Assembly (NCBI GenBank): GCA_947589745.1
Contig: CANQCS010000004.1
Location: forward strand, 47,570-111,569
Direction of reading: 5' to 3'
From: an uncultured Oscillospiraceae bacterium
GTDB taxonomy: Bacteria > Bacillota > Clostridia > Oscillospirales > Oscillospiraceae
DNA: 64,000 nt
Below, piece after piece: positions 51,378 through 60,075 of the stretch (position 1 is its first letter; the number at the start of each line of letters is the position of its first letter). Both the position numbers and the translations under genes were made by a program. The notes beneath the pieces were generated by a model. That model had not been told where the DNA came from. It made no database searches and saw nothing but the letters and a program-made list of their open reading frames with translations.

Positions 51378-51406
51378 ATCATACCACGCGAGAAAACGAT
51401 TGTCAA
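51378..51406 (-). promoter_or_regulatory. Promoter of the DUF2975/Xre pair
   Basis: Minus strand perfect TTGACA (complement of 51401-51406), 17-nt spacer, TATGAT (complement of 51378-51383). The 51407-51548 interval is AT-rich and holds no gene. Confidence 0.85.
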
Positions 51407-51548
51407 CTATTTTTTAATGTTTATCGTTAATTTATTTATCTTATTATTTACTCAGACTTTCCTCCGGCCCCCATGACGCCCCCTCATATCCATCAAAACC
51501 CCAAATCCGCAAAATGAAATTTTTATGAATTATTTTCCTCGTTCCCCA

Positions 51549-51576
51549 TTGCTTTTACGAAAAAAGCTGTTATACT
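51549..51576 (+). promoter_or_regulatory. Promoter of murA
   Basis: TTGCTT at 51549-51554, 16-nt spacer, TATACT at 51571-51576 with TGT before it (extended -10). The 5' UTR would be about 105 nt. Confidence 0.65.
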
Positions 51577-51690
51577 GAAATAGCGTGTGCAATTATGTCT
51601 ACGGATTACCGGAACTCCCGGTATGAAGTGTTTCGGCTTGGGTAAACTGTACCTGATAGCCATATATTCGTCTGCGTGAGGTGCATTCCT

Positions 51691-52992
51691 TTGACAAAAT
51701 ATATCGTTGAGGGCGGACGCCCCCTGTTTGGTGAGCTCCACATCAGTGGGGCCAAGAACGCCGCCGTGGCGATCATCCCCGCGGCGCTGATGGTCAGCGG
51801 CCCCTGCCGCATCGAGAACATCCCCCAGATCAGCGACGTGACCCTCCTCCTGGGCATCCTCCGGGACCTGGGGGCCAATGTCCGCTTCCTGACTCCCGAC
51901 ACCGTGGAGATCGACGCCACCCACCTGCGCAACGGCCGGGTCCCCTATGAGTCCGCCCGGCGCTGCCGCGCCTCCTACTATATGCTGGGCGCTCTCCTGA
52001 GCCGGTTCGGCTCGGCGGACGTGGCCCTGCCCGGCGGGTGCGACTTCGGCGGCACCCGTCCCATCGACCAGCACCTCAAGGGCTTCCGGGCTCTGGGCAT
52101 CCAGGTGGACACCCAGGGCGGCTTCGTCATGGCCGAGGCCGCCGGCGGCCGTCCCAAGGGGGCCAGCATCTTCCTGGACAAAGTCTCCGTGGGCGCCACC
52201 ATGAACATCATGCTGGCCGCCACCCTGGCCACCGGCATGACCGTCATCGAAAACGCGGCCAAGGAGCCCCACGTGGTGGACCTGGCCAACTTCCTCAACT
52301 CCATGGGCGCCAACATCATGGGCGCCGGCACCGACGTCATCAAGATCCGCGGCGTGGACCGCCTCCACGGCGGCTCCTACTCCATCATCCCCGACCAGAT
52401 CGAGGCGGGCACCTACATGGCCGCCGTGGCGGCCTGCGGCGGGGAAGTGAAGATCTGCAACATCATCCCCAAGCACATGGACTGCATCTCCGCCAAGCTC
52501 CGGGAGATGGGCGTGGAGATCACGGAGGTGGACGACAGCCTCCTGGTCAGCCGCATCGGCCACCTGGCCCGCACCAACATCAAGGCCATGCCCTATCCCG
52601 GCTTCCCCACGGATATGCAGCCCCAGATCGCCGCCGCCCTCTGCCTGGCCAGGGGCACCAGCATTATCACCGACGGCGTCTGGAACAGCCGCTTCCGCTA
52701 CACCGACGAGTTCAAGCGCATGGGCGCCCAGATCCAGGTGGACGGGAACCTGGCCATCATCGAGGGCGTGGAGCGCCTGACCGGCGCCCAGCTGGAGGCC
52801 TGCGACCTGCGGGCCGGCGCGGCCATGCTCATCGCGGCCCTGGCCGCCCACGGCATCAGCGAGATCACCAACGTCCAGTACATCGAGCGGGGCTATGAGG
52901 ACGTCATCGGCAAGATCCGCTCCATCGGCGGCAACATCCGCGTAGCGGAGTACCCCGAAGGGGAACTGGCCGTCACCGCCAGCGCGGGCTGA
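51691..52992 (+). CDS. murA: UDP-N-acetylglucosamine 1-carboxyvinyltransferase
   Basis: 433 aa starting at TTG 51691 (M-TKYIVEGGRPLFG), because TGAGGTG lies 7-8 nt upstream; the GTG at 51676 would add five atypical residues. It transfers enolpyruvate to UDP-GlcNAc, the first committed peptidoglycan step. The catalytic Lys is seen in GAKNAAVAIIPAAL (near residue 20), and the fosfomycin-target Cys is kept in ALPGGCDFGGTRPIDQHLKG (near 117). Followed by a WalJ-like hydrolase and rlmH. Confidence 0.96.
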   Translation: MTKYIVEGGRPLFGELHISGAKNAAVAIIPAALMVSGPCRIENIPQISDVTLLLGILRDLGANVRFLTPDTVEIDATHLRNGRVPYESARRCRASYYMLGALLSRFGSADVALPGGCDFGGTRPIDQHLKGFRALGIQVDTQGGFVMAEAAGGRPKGASIFLDKVSVGATMNIMLAATLATGMTVIENAAKEPHVVDLANFLNSMGANIMGAGTDVIKIRGVDRLHGGSYSIIPDQIEAGTYMAAVAACGGEVKICNIIPKHMDCISAKLREMGVEITEVDDSLLVSRIGHLARTNIKAMPYPGFPTDMQPQIAAALCLARGTSIITDGVWNSRFRYTDEFKRMGAQIQVDGNLAIIEGVERLTGAQLEACDLRAGAAMLIAALAAHGISEITNVQYIERGYEDVIGKIRSIGGNIRVAEYPEGELAVTASAG

Positions 52993-53171
52993 TCCGTTTC
53001 CTTGAAACAAAAAAGGGCGCTATCCTCGCTGCCAGGGCAATGCCGCACACGCGTTTCTCGTGGGGCAGCGAGGCGTCTGTCCCGCCGAAAACCGGCAATT
53101 ATCAAATCTCCACAGCCCCGGAGCACCGGGGCTGTTTTCATCCCGCCCACATTCCGCCGCAAGAGGTACAT

Positions 53172-53975
53172 ATGACACGATTCTGCTCCTTTGCCAGCGG
53201 CTCCAGCGGCAACGCCGCCCTGCTCAGCTGCGATGATACCCACATCCTCATCGACATGGGCATCTCCTGCCGCCGTGTCTGCCAGTGTCTGGCCCGCCTG
53301 GGCCTGACGCCGGGGGACCTGACCGGCATCCTCATCACCCATGAGCACACCGACCACATCGCGGGCCTGGCCACCTGGATCAAGAAGTACCGCACCCCCA
53401 TCCTCTGCACCCCCGGCACCGCGCTCCAGCTGGAGTACCGCCTGGCCGGTATCTCGGAGCTGCTGCACACGGCGGAGCCCTGGGACCCGGTCTATGTGGG
53501 CGGGCCCTTCACCGCCCTGATGCTGCCCACCAGCCACGACTGCGCCCAGGGCTGCGGCTTCGGCATCCAGGGCCCCGACGGCCTGCTGTGCGTCTACACC
53601 GACACCGGTGTGCTGCCGGACCACAGGACACAGGCCTACCTGATGTCCTCTGACATGCTGGTGCTGGAGAGCAACTACGACGAGGACATGCTGCGGAGCG
53701 GCCCCTATCCCTTTGCCCTCAAGCGCCGCATCCTGGGGGAGGAGGGCCACCTCAGCAACGACACCGCCGCGGAGATCGCCCTGTCCTGCGGGGAGATCGA
53801 CACCCGCACCATCCTCCTGGCCCATCTCAGCAAGGAGAACAACACCCCCCAGCGTGCCCTGGAGACCGTGGGCGCGCCGCTGGAGGCCATCCAGTGGGGC
53901 GGCCGGCTGGAGGTGCTGCCCCGGTACGACATGAGCCCCGTGTACACCATGGAGAGAGCAAGATGCAGCGAGTAA
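53172..53975 (+). CDS. MBL-fold metallohydrolase, WalJ/YycJ-like
   Basis: 267 aa with ATG at 53172 (MTRFCSFASGSSGNAALLSC) and AAGAGGT upstream; the longer frame into 53040 is not supported. Metal motif ILITHEHTDHIAGL (near residue 56), then PTSHDCAQGCGF, a YTDTGVLPD strand and LESNYDEDML, with LAHLSKENN near 220. This is the YycJ group of beta-lactamase-fold proteins linked to cell-wall and DNA metabolism. Coupled to rlmH by a 13-nt overlap. Confidence 0.88.
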   Translation: MTRFCSFASGSSGNAALLSCDDTHILIDMGISCRRVCQCLARLGLTPGDLTGILITHEHTDHIAGLATWIKKYRTPILCTPGTALQLEYRLAGISELLHTAEPWDPVYVGGPFTALMLPTSHDCAQGCGFGIQGPDGLLCVYTDTGVLPDHRTQAYLMSSDMLVLESNYDEDMLRSGPYPFALKRRILGEEGHLSNDTAAEIALSCGEIDTRTILLAHLSKENNTPQRALETVGAPLEAIQWGGRLEVLPRYDMSPVYTMERARCSE

Positions 53976-54445
53976 AGATCATCTGCGTGGGAAAGATCAA
54001 GGAGCGCTTCTACGAGGACGCCGCGGCGGAGTACGTCAAGCGCCTGAGCCGCTTCTGCAAGCTGGAGATCGTGGAGCTGAAAGAGGAGCGCCTGCCGGAG
54101 GACCCGTCCCCGGCCCAGATCGACGCGGCGCTGTCCCGGGAGGCGGAGGCCATCCGCGCCAAGCTGCCCCCCAGCGCCGCCGTGGTGGCCCTCTGCATCG
54201 AGGGCCGCCTCCGCTCCAGCGAGGAGCTGGCCAATCAGCTGGAAACCTGGGGCGGGGACAGCAGCAAGCACCTGGTCTTTCTCATCGGCGGCTCCTACGG
54301 CCTGCACCCCTCCATCAAGGCGGAGGCCCGGGACCGGCTGAGCATGTCCCCCATGACCTTCCCCCACCACCTGGCACGGGTGATGCTCCTGGAGCAGCTC
54401 TACCGGGGCTACCAGCTTCTGGAGGGCGGACGGTACCACAAATAG
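53963..54445 (+). CDS. rlmH: 23S rRNA (pseudouridine1915-N3) methyltransferase
   Basis: 160 aa, the normal RlmH length, from ATG 53963 (MQRVKIICVGKIKERFYEDA). SPOUT knot features are FLIGGSYGLHPSI (near residue 110) and LSMSPMTFPHHLARVMLLEQLYRGYQ (in parts), the C-terminal SAM-binding knot. It methylates the helix-69 pseudouridine of 23S rRNA. Often found next to yycJ, as here. Confidence 0.96.
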   Translation: MQRVKIICVGKIKERFYEDAAAEYVKRLSRFCKLEIVELKEERLPEDPSPAQIDAALSREAEAIRAKLPPSAAVVALCIEGRLRSSEELANQLETWGGDSSKHLVFLIGGSYGLHPSIKAEARDRLSMSPMTFPHHLARVMLLEQLYRGYQLLEGGRYHK

Positions 54446-54454
54446 GAGGGTCAC

Positions 54455-55264
54455 ATGATCTCTCACGAAGAAACCAACAGGCGGCAGGCCATCGCCGCCA
54501 TGACCTCCGCCATCAGCGGGGTCCTGGCAGATGACCTGCCGTCTGTCTATCTCTACGGCTCCGCCGTGCTGGACGACTTCCGCCTGGGGTGGAGCGACAT
54601 CGACATCCTGGTGCTGACGCAGACGCCCATCTCCCTGGAACAGGCCCAAAAGCTGGTGACGCTGCGGCAGACGCTGCTGGCGGCGGAGCCGGACGATCCC
54701 TACTACCGCTCCTTCGAGGGCGGGATGCTGCCGCTGTCCGCCTTTCTCTCCAAGGCGCCGGACCGGGTGGTCTACTGGGGCACCAGCGGCCAGCGCATCA
54801 CGGACACCTATTCCTTCGACAGCTTCTGCCTGTGGGAGCTGCTGCACAACGGCCAACTCCTCCACGGCCCGGAGCTCCGCGATCAAATGACGCCGCCCAC
54901 CTACGCCTCGCTCCGCGAGGACGTCAAAAAGCACTGTGACAGCATCCGCCGGTACGGGCACACCACCGGCCGCAGCCTCTACTCTTTCGGCTGGTTGCTG
55001 GACATCGCCCGGGGCCTCTACACGCTGCGCACCGGCGCGGTGATCTCCAAGACGGCGGCGGGCCAGTGGGCGCTGGAGCAGGGCCTCTGCCCGGACCCCG
55101 GCGCGCTGGAGACCGCCCTTCTGGTCCGAAGGGACCCCCTATCACACCGGGACGACCCCGGCGTCCTCGACTACGCGGCGTCCATCACCCCCGCTGTCCA
55201 GCGCTTCGCGGACGTGCTGGAGTCAGAGTTGGACGCCCTCCCGCCCCAACTGACGGAGAAGTAG
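54455..55264 (+). CDS. Nucleotidyltransferase, aminoglycoside adenylyltransferase-like
   Basis: 269 aa. The Pol-beta-type nucleotidyltransferase motif VYLYGSAVLDDFRLGWSDID (near residue 31, G-S-x10-D-x-D) is followed by a helical C-terminal domain with YSFGWLLDIARGLYTLRTG resembling the AadA-type region. The layout fits ANT(3'')-like or DUF4111 proteins, but antibiotic activity cannot be concluded. AGGAGG precedes the ATG. Its end overlaps the convergent kinase gene by 42 bp. Confidence 0.8.
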   Translation: MISHEETNRRQAIAAMTSAISGVLADDLPSVYLYGSAVLDDFRLGWSDIDILVLTQTPISLEQAQKLVTLRQTLLAAEPDDPYYRSFEGGMLPLSAFLSKAPDRVVYWGTSGQRITDTYSFDSFCLWELLHNGQLLHGPELRDQMTPPTYASLREDVKKHCDSIRRYGHTTGRSLYSFGWLLDIARGLYTLRTGAVISKTAAGQWALEQGLCPDPGALETALLVRRDPLSHRDDPGVLDYAASITPAVQRFADVLESELDALPPQLTEK

Positions 55265-55759
55265 ATCCACCGTCTCCGCCACGGGCCTGGTCCCGTCCAC
55301 CCGGACGACGGGACAGCGCAGCGCCGGAAGCCACGCCTCCACGAAGTCCCCGGGCCTGGACGCCACCAGCGAGAAGAAGGCCTCCTCCTTCTCATACAGA
55401 TCCCCGCTCGGCAGCATCCTGCCGCCGAATTTCCGGAAGGACCGCTCTCTCACCCGCTCTATCCGCACCTCCCGCGGGACCTCCAGCAGCACCGCCCAGC
55501 GGTAGAGAGGCAGCACCGCCGCCCCGTAATCGCCCCGCACGGCGGCGAATACAAAGTCCGGGTGCTCCCTGACCTTCTCCAGCAAAAGCGTCTCCACTTC
55601 CTCCCGGGAGCGCGGAGCAGCATACAGATACCCGGCGTCCGTCTTCGGAAAATACAGGTCCTCGTTGTCGATGAACCGATATCCCAGCCGCTCCGCCAAG
55701 GCTCTCCCCAGCGTACTCTTCCCGCAGCCGTTCAGCCCGCACACCAATATCCCCGCCAT
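55223..55759 (-). CDS. Small P-loop kinase-like NTPase
   Basis: 178 aa with ATG at 55759 (MAGILVCGLNGCGKSTLGRA), AGGAGG upstream. Walker A GLNGCGKST (near residue 8), acceptor-like RFIDNEDLYFPK, and a LID-like RVRERSFRKFGGRM region suggest an adenylate/shikimate-kinase-type small-molecule kinase. Substrate unknown. The 42-bp 3' overlap with the convergent nucleotidyltransferase is unusual in this window. Confidence 0.8.
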   Translation of the reverse strand: MAGILVCGLNGCGKSTLGRALAERLGYRFIDNEDLYFPKTDAGYLYAAPRSREEVETLLLEKVREHPDFVFAAVRGDYGAAVLPLYRWAVLLEVPREVRIERVRERSFRKFGGRMLPSGDLYEKEEAFFSLVASRPGDFVEAWLPALRCPVVRVDGTRPVAETVDLLLRQLGREGVQL

Positions 55760-55772
55760 ATCCGCCCTCCTG

Positions 55773-56585
55773 TCACCGCGCCCGCAGCTCCCAAAAGGCC
55801 ACGGCGCTGGCCGCCGCCACATTCAGGGAATCCACGCCCCGGAACATAGGGATCTTCACCGTGTAGTCGCAGGCCGCGATGGCCCTTTCCGGCAGTCCGT
55901 CCCCCTCGGCCCCCAGCACCACGGCCAGCTTTTCCTCCCGCTTCAGCGCCGGGTCGTCCACGGGCACAGAGTTATCACTGAGCGCCATGGCCGCGGTCCG
56001 GAACCCCAGCTCCTTCAGCGCCGCCAGCGTCTCCACCGCGCCTCCCGCGGCGGTCCAGGGCACCTTGCACACCGCGCCCATGCTGACCCGCACGGCCCGC
56101 CGGTTGTAGGGGTCGCAGCAGGTGTGGGTGACCAGCACGCCGTCCACCCCCAGCGCGGCGGCGGAGCGGAAGATGGCCCCCACGTTGGTGGCGTCCACCA
56201 CGCCGTCCAGCACCGCCAGCCGCCGGGCCCCGGCGCACACAGCCTCCAGCGTCCGCGGTGCAGGCCGCCGCATGGCGCACAGCACGCCCCGGCTGAGGGT
56301 GTACCCGGTCAGCGCGGAGAGCACCTCCCGGTCCGCCGTGTAGACCGGCACGTCCCCGCACCGCTCAATGATCTCCCGGGCCTGGCCCCCGATTTTGTCC
56401 CGCTCCATCAGCATGGACACAGGCCGGTAGCCTTCGTCCAGGGCACAGGCGATGACCTTGGGGCTCTCGGCAATAAAAACGCCCTTTTCCGGCTCCCGCC
56501 GGTTGCAGAGCTGCGCCTCGGTGAGACGTGTGAACACGTCCAGCTCCGGGGCGGACAAATCGGTAATTTCAACTACCGTTGACAT
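55773..56585 (-). CDS. SpoU/TrmH family RNA 2'-O-methyltransferase
   Basis: 270 aa from ATG 56585 (MSTVVEITDL); the extra 29 residues of the longer frame overlap the promoter area. An N-terminal substrate-binding region (FIAESPKVIACAL, near residue 43) precedes a SPOUT domain with VVDATNVGAIFRSAAALGVD (near 134), AVVLGAEGDGLPE (near 218) and the C-terminal VKIPMFRGVDSLNVAAASAV with the SLNV motif. It should methylate a ribose of rRNA or tRNA; the position is not deducible. Confidence 0.9.
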   Translation of the reverse strand: MSTVVEITDLSAPELDVFTRLTEAQLCNRREPEKGVFIAESPKVIACALDEGYRPVSMLMERDKIGGQAREIIERCGDVPVYTADREVLSALTGYTLSRGVLCAMRRPAPRTLEAVCAGARRLAVLDGVVDATNVGAIFRSAAALGVDGVLVTHTCCDPYNRRAVRVSMGAVCKVPWTAAGGAVETLAALKELGFRTAAMALSDNSVPVDDPALKREEKLAVVLGAEGDGLPERAIAACDYTVKIPMFRGVDSLNVAAASAVAFWELRAR

Positions 56586-56708
56586 TGGCGTCACATCCTC
56601 AAAAACAGTTGTTTCTATTGTAATAGCAACTGGCCGAAATGTCAAAGGACAGAATGGGGGCTCCGCCCCCACCAGGTCTGATGGGCACCCCCGATGGGTG
56701 CACCCTGG
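56586..56708. other. Short GC triloop hairpins before the large repeat
   Basis: GGGGGC-TCC-GCCCCC at about 56656-56670 and GGGCACCCCCGATGGGTGCACCC-type pairing at about 56684-56707 precede the repeat element. No gene is seen. Similar triloop hairpins (GGGGGC-TGC-GCCCCC near 57270) follow the element. Confidence 0.5.
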
Positions 56709-57228
56709 GGTTACTTTTCCCTTGCAGGAAAAGTAACCAAAAGTGCACTCAAGAAAACCAGGAATGGTTTTCTTGAGAATCTTTCCTTATTTTTTGTTTA
56801 GTTTTGCGCTCCCCCTGTGGCTGGTCTGGCCTAAACCGGGCTTGCTCCCGTGTAGTGGGGCGAAGCGTCTGTTTCAGAGCTTTCCCAAGGAAATCCTTCT
56901 GCGGCGCAAGTTTCGCCGCTTGGGGCGGCGAAACCGAACATTGGCTTCGCTGGTCGTTTTTCCGTTGTCCAACTGCGTTCTGCTCCGTTCCACTACGCAC
57001 AGGACAGATTTCCGTATACGGCCCGAAACGAAACATCTATCAATTGCGTAGTGGAACGGAGCAACCAGCAGTAAGAATACGGAAAAACAACACGGCAGTA
57101 CCGATGAATGCTTTCTCTGGGTTCTACCCACCATCTATCTGCCCTTAACCGTCTCCCCGGGGATTCTTAAGGGGCCCTAGCCCCTTAAGCAATTTTTTGG
57201 TTACTTTTTGTTTGCACAAAAAGTAACC
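56709..57228. repeat. Large noncoding inverted repeat element, left copy (~520 bp)
   Basis: Bounded by GGTTACTTTTC-type and GGTTACTTTTTG-type palindromic hairpins. It shares long blocks, in reverse complement, with 62397-62956: the CACTCAAGAAAAC hairpin, ATTTTTTGTTTAG, CTTGCTCCCGTGTA, repeated GTAGTGGAACGGAGCAACC modules, GAATACGGAAAAA, CTCTGGGTTCTACCCA and CCCCGGGGATTCTTAAGGGG. The middle ~120 bp differs between copies. Short ORFs inside are not conserved in frame. Confidence 0.8.
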
Positions 57229-57312
57229 CAGGGTGCGCGGCGAAGCTGCGAGAAGATAAAGAGGTAGTAGGGGGCTGCGCCCCCGCACCCCCGATTTTGT
57301 GATAAATCCCAA

Positions 57313-57342
57313 TTGACAGGCCCCCGCCGGGGCCTGTATAAT
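57313..57342 (+). promoter_or_regulatory. Promoter of the pyrC-K-D-F operon
   Basis: TTGACA at 57313-57318, 18-nt spacer, TATAAT at 57337-57342, both perfect. The spacer is almost entirely a palindrome (CAGGCCCC-CGCC-GGGGCCTG), so a protein bound there would sit exactly between -35 and -10, or the DNA could extrude a cruciform. Confidence 0.85.
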
Positions 57343-57398
57343 ATAAGGGATAGGGTCGAGTCCGTGTGGCCCACCAGCTTGAGGAAGGGGTGCGCATC

Positions 57399-58670
57399 GT
57401 GGACTATATGCTGAAAAATGCGCGGATCCTGGAGAACGGTTCTCTCCATCCTGGCAGTATCTTTATCTCCAAGGGCCGTATTGTTTCCATCGGCGAGTGT
57501 CCGGAGTTTTCCTCCGGCGCTGTTGTCATTGACCTCCATCAAAATGTCGTGTTTCCCGGTTTCGTGGATGTGCATGTGCATCTGCGGGAGCCGGGCTTTT
57601 CTTATAAAGAGACCGTCCGCACCGGCACCCTCGCCGCCGCCCACGGCGGCTTCGCCCACGTCTGCGCCATGCCCAACCTGTACCCCGTCCCCGACAGCCG
57701 GGCGGCGCTGGAGGAGGAACTCTCCCTCATCCGCCGGGACGCCGTCGTCCACGTCCACCCTTACGGCGCCATCACCCGGGGGGAGAAAGGGGAACAGCTG
57801 GCGGACCTGGCCGCCATGGCCCCCGATGTGGCCGGATTCTCCGACGACGGCCGGGGCGTCCAGAGCGGGGACATGATGCGCCAGGCCATGACTGAAGCCC
57901 ACCGCCTGGGCAAGATGATCGTCGCCCACTGCGAGGACAACAGCCTGCTCCACGGCGGGTACATCCACGACGGCGAGTACGCGAGAACCCACAACCACCA
58001 GGGCATCTGCTCCGAGAGCGAGTGGGGCCCCATCGCCCGCGACCTGAAGCTCTCGGCCGAGACCGGCTGCGCCTACCACGTCTGCCACGTCTCCGCCAAG
58101 GAGAGCGTCCAGCTCATCCGGGAGGCCAAGAGCAGGGGGGTGGACGTCACCTGTGAGACCGGCCCCCACTACCTGATCTTCAACGACGTGGATCTCCAGG
58201 AGGATGCCCGGTTCAAGATGAATCCCCCCATCCGCTCCGAGGCGGACCGCGAGGCCCTGGTGGCCGGCATCCAGGACGGCACAATCGACATGCTCATCAC
58301 CGACCACGCCCCCCACTCCGCGGAGGAGAAAGGCAGGGGCCTGGAGAAGAGCGCCATGGGCGTGGTGGGTCTGGAGACCTCCTTCGCCGCCGCCTACACC
58401 TATTTGGTGAGGCCGGGCCTCATCACCCTGGACAAGCTGGTGGCGCTGATGCACGACAACCCCGCCAGGCGATTTGGCTATGGCACCTCTCTGGCCGAGG
58501 GCCAGCCGGCGGACCTGACGGTGTTCGACCTGGACCAGAAGTACACCGTGGACCCGGAGAAATTTCTGACCATGGGCCGGGCCACCCCCTTCGCGGGGAT
58601 GGAGCTCTACGGCGTGTGTAAGCTGACCATGGTGGACGGAACCATCGTCTGGCGGGAGGCCGGGTTCTGA
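57399..58670 (+). CDS. pyrC: Dihydroorotase
   Basis: 423 aa starting at GTG 57399 (M-DYMLKNARIL), because AGGAAGG lies about 10 nt upstream and the N-terminus matches class I dihydroorotases. ATG 57408 and GTG 57366 are alternatives. It cyclises carbamoyl aspartate to dihydroorotate. Metal motif FVDVHVHLREPG (near residue 57), MPNLYPVPDS (near 91), the HCED block (near 172), THNHQG and CHVSAKES, and ITDHAPHSAEEK (near 297) carry the zinc ligands and catalytic Asp. First gene of the pyrimidine operon. Confidence 0.95.
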   Translation: MDYMLKNARILENGSLHPGSIFISKGRIVSIGECPEFSSGAVVIDLHQNVVFPGFVDVHVHLREPGFSYKETVRTGTLAAAHGGFAHVCAMPNLYPVPDSRAALEEELSLIRRDAVVHVHPYGAITRGEKGEQLADLAAMAPDVAGFSDDGRGVQSGDMMRQAMTEAHRLGKMIVAHCEDNSLLHGGYIHDGEYARTHNHQGICSESEWGPIARDLKLSAETGCAYHVCHVSAKESVQLIREAKSRGVDVTCETGPHYLIFNDVDLQEDARFKMNPPIRSEADREALVAGIQDGTIDMLITDHAPHSAEEKGRGLEKSAMGVVGLETSFAAAYTYLVRPGLITLDKLVALMHDNPARRFGYGTSLAEGQPADLTVFDLDQKYTVDPEKFLTMGRATPFAGMELYGVCKLTMVDGTIVWREAGF

Positions 58671-58712
58671 GAGGACTGCCAGATAGATAAATCGGGATCT
58701 GATGGAAGATAG

Positions 58713-59282
58713 ATGATGAAAATAGAATTTGACAACATTATTCTTCGCGATATGATCGAGTCCGACATTGAGGACTATGTGCGTTGGTTCACCACCGAAA
58801 CCGAATGGTCAAATACCGATGCGCCATGGGAGCCTATCGAATCGGGCGAGGAGACCGAGCGCACCTCTTGGCGTGAATACTATGAGTCCGTGAAAGGTCT
58901 TCCCGACGATGTTCGCCGTTGGAAGTTTGAGATTGAATGGAACGGCAGACACATTGGCTGGGTAAGCTCCTATCCCATTGACGAGAATTACGAATGGATC
59001 GGCGAGATCAAGGACGGTCAGACCGTTTATCGTGCTGTTGGCATTGACATTTGCGAATCCGATGTTTGGGGTAAAGGTATCGGCACAAATGCTCTCCGTG
59101 CCTTTGTGAACTATTACTTTGAGAACGGCGTGGATGAGCTTTACACACAAACTTGGTCGGGTAACGTCCGTATGCTCCGCTGTGCCGAAAAGCTCGGCTT
59201 TGTGGAGTGCAACCGCAACATCGACACACGAGAGGTTGATGGACAGAAATATGATGGGCTAACTTTCATGATAAAAAAATGA
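58713..59282 (+). CDS. GNAT acetyltransferase of foreign base composition
   Basis: 189 aa. The acetyl-CoA motif is seen as DVWGKGIGTNALRAFVNYYF (near residue 110), followed by WSGNVRMLRCAEKLGFVECN. The gene is visibly more AT-rich than pyrC and pyrK around it and uses codons such as ATA, AAT and TTT far more freely, pointing to recent acquisition. The RBS is weak (GGAAGATAG). It resembles RimJ/RimL-type or antibiotic-modifying acetyltransferases; substrate unknown. Confidence 0.85.
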   Translation: MMKIEFDNIILRDMIESDIEDYVRWFTTETEWSNTDAPWEPIESGEETERTSWREYYESVKGLPDDVRRWKFEIEWNGRHIGWVSSYPIDENYEWIGEIKDGQTVYRAVGIDICESDVWGKGIGTNALRAFVNYYFENGVDELYTQTWSGNVRMLRCAEKLGFVECNRNIDTREVDGQKYDGLTFMIKK

Positions 59283-59343
59283 TCACGCACAGATAAATTC
59301 CCGTTTATCTCCAACCACAGAACCTTCTGACAGGGAGGACCAC

Positions 59344-60075
59344 ATGAAACAAGTCACCTACACCATCGCGTCCAACCGCCTCCTGGCGGCGGACGTGTAC
59401 GAGATGCAGCTCTCCGGCGACGGCTCCCCTATCACCGCCCCGGGGCAGTTCATCGACCTCAAGCTGGACGGGTTTTTCCTCCGCCGCCCCATCTCCGTCT
59501 GCGATTGGAGCGCGGACACCGTGACCATCATCTACAAGGTGGTGGGCAGGGGCACCGCCGCCCTCGCCGCCATGGCCCCCGGCCAAACGCTGGACATCCT
59601 GGTGGGCCTGGGTAACGGCTTCGACGTGACCAAGTGCGGCCCGCGCACCCTGGTCATCGGCGGCGGCGTGGGCACACCCCCCATGTACGGCCTGGCGAAA
59701 GCCCTCCTGGCCGCGGGCAAAACGCCCACCGCCATTCTGGGCTTCAACACGAAATCGGAAATTTTCTATGAGGATCGGTTCCGCGCCTTGGGCATCGACA
59801 CCGCCGTCACCACCGTGGACGGCAGTTACGGCATCAAGGGCTTCGTCACCGACGCCCTGCCGGAGCAGTACGACTTCTTCTGCGCCTGCGGCCCCTTGCC
59901 CATGCTGAAGGCCCTGTACCGGGCCACCGGCGGCACCCCCGGCCTCATGAGCTTCGAGGAGCGCATGGGCTGCGGCTTCGGGGCCTGCATGGGTTGCAGC
60001 ATCCAGACGAAACACGGCAACAAACGGGTCTGCAAGGACGGCCCCGTGCTGGAGAAGGAGGAGATTCTATGGTAA
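59344..60075 (+). CDS. pyrK: Dihydroorotate dehydrogenase electron transfer subunit
   Basis: 243 aa ferredoxin-reductase-like protein with FAD and a [2Fe-2S] cluster that links PyrD to NAD+. [12 protein letters not shown] (near residue 42) binds [21 protein letters not shown] (near 104) binds NAD, and the cluster cysteines are in [17 protein letters not shown] and RVCKDG (near 206-235). AGGGAGG precedes the ATG. It overlaps pyrD by 7 nt, forming the class 1B complex. Confidence 0.95.
   Translation: MKQVTYTIASNRLLAADVYEMQLSGDGSPITAPGQFIDLKLDGFFLRRPISVCDWSADTVTIIYKVVGRGTAALAAMAPGQTLDILVGLGNGFDVTKCGPRTLVIGGGVGTPPMYGLAKALLAAGKTPTAILGFNTKSEIFYEDRFRALGIDTAVTTVDGSYGIKGFVTDALPEQYDFFCACGPLPMLKALYRATGGTPGLMSFEERMGCGFGACMGCSIQTKHGNKRVCKDGPVLEKEEILW

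Noticed and set aside
56743..57148. Short ORFs (about 100 codons) inside the left large repeat
   Set aside because: The corresponding reading frames are not preserved in the right copy, so the element is treated as noncoding.
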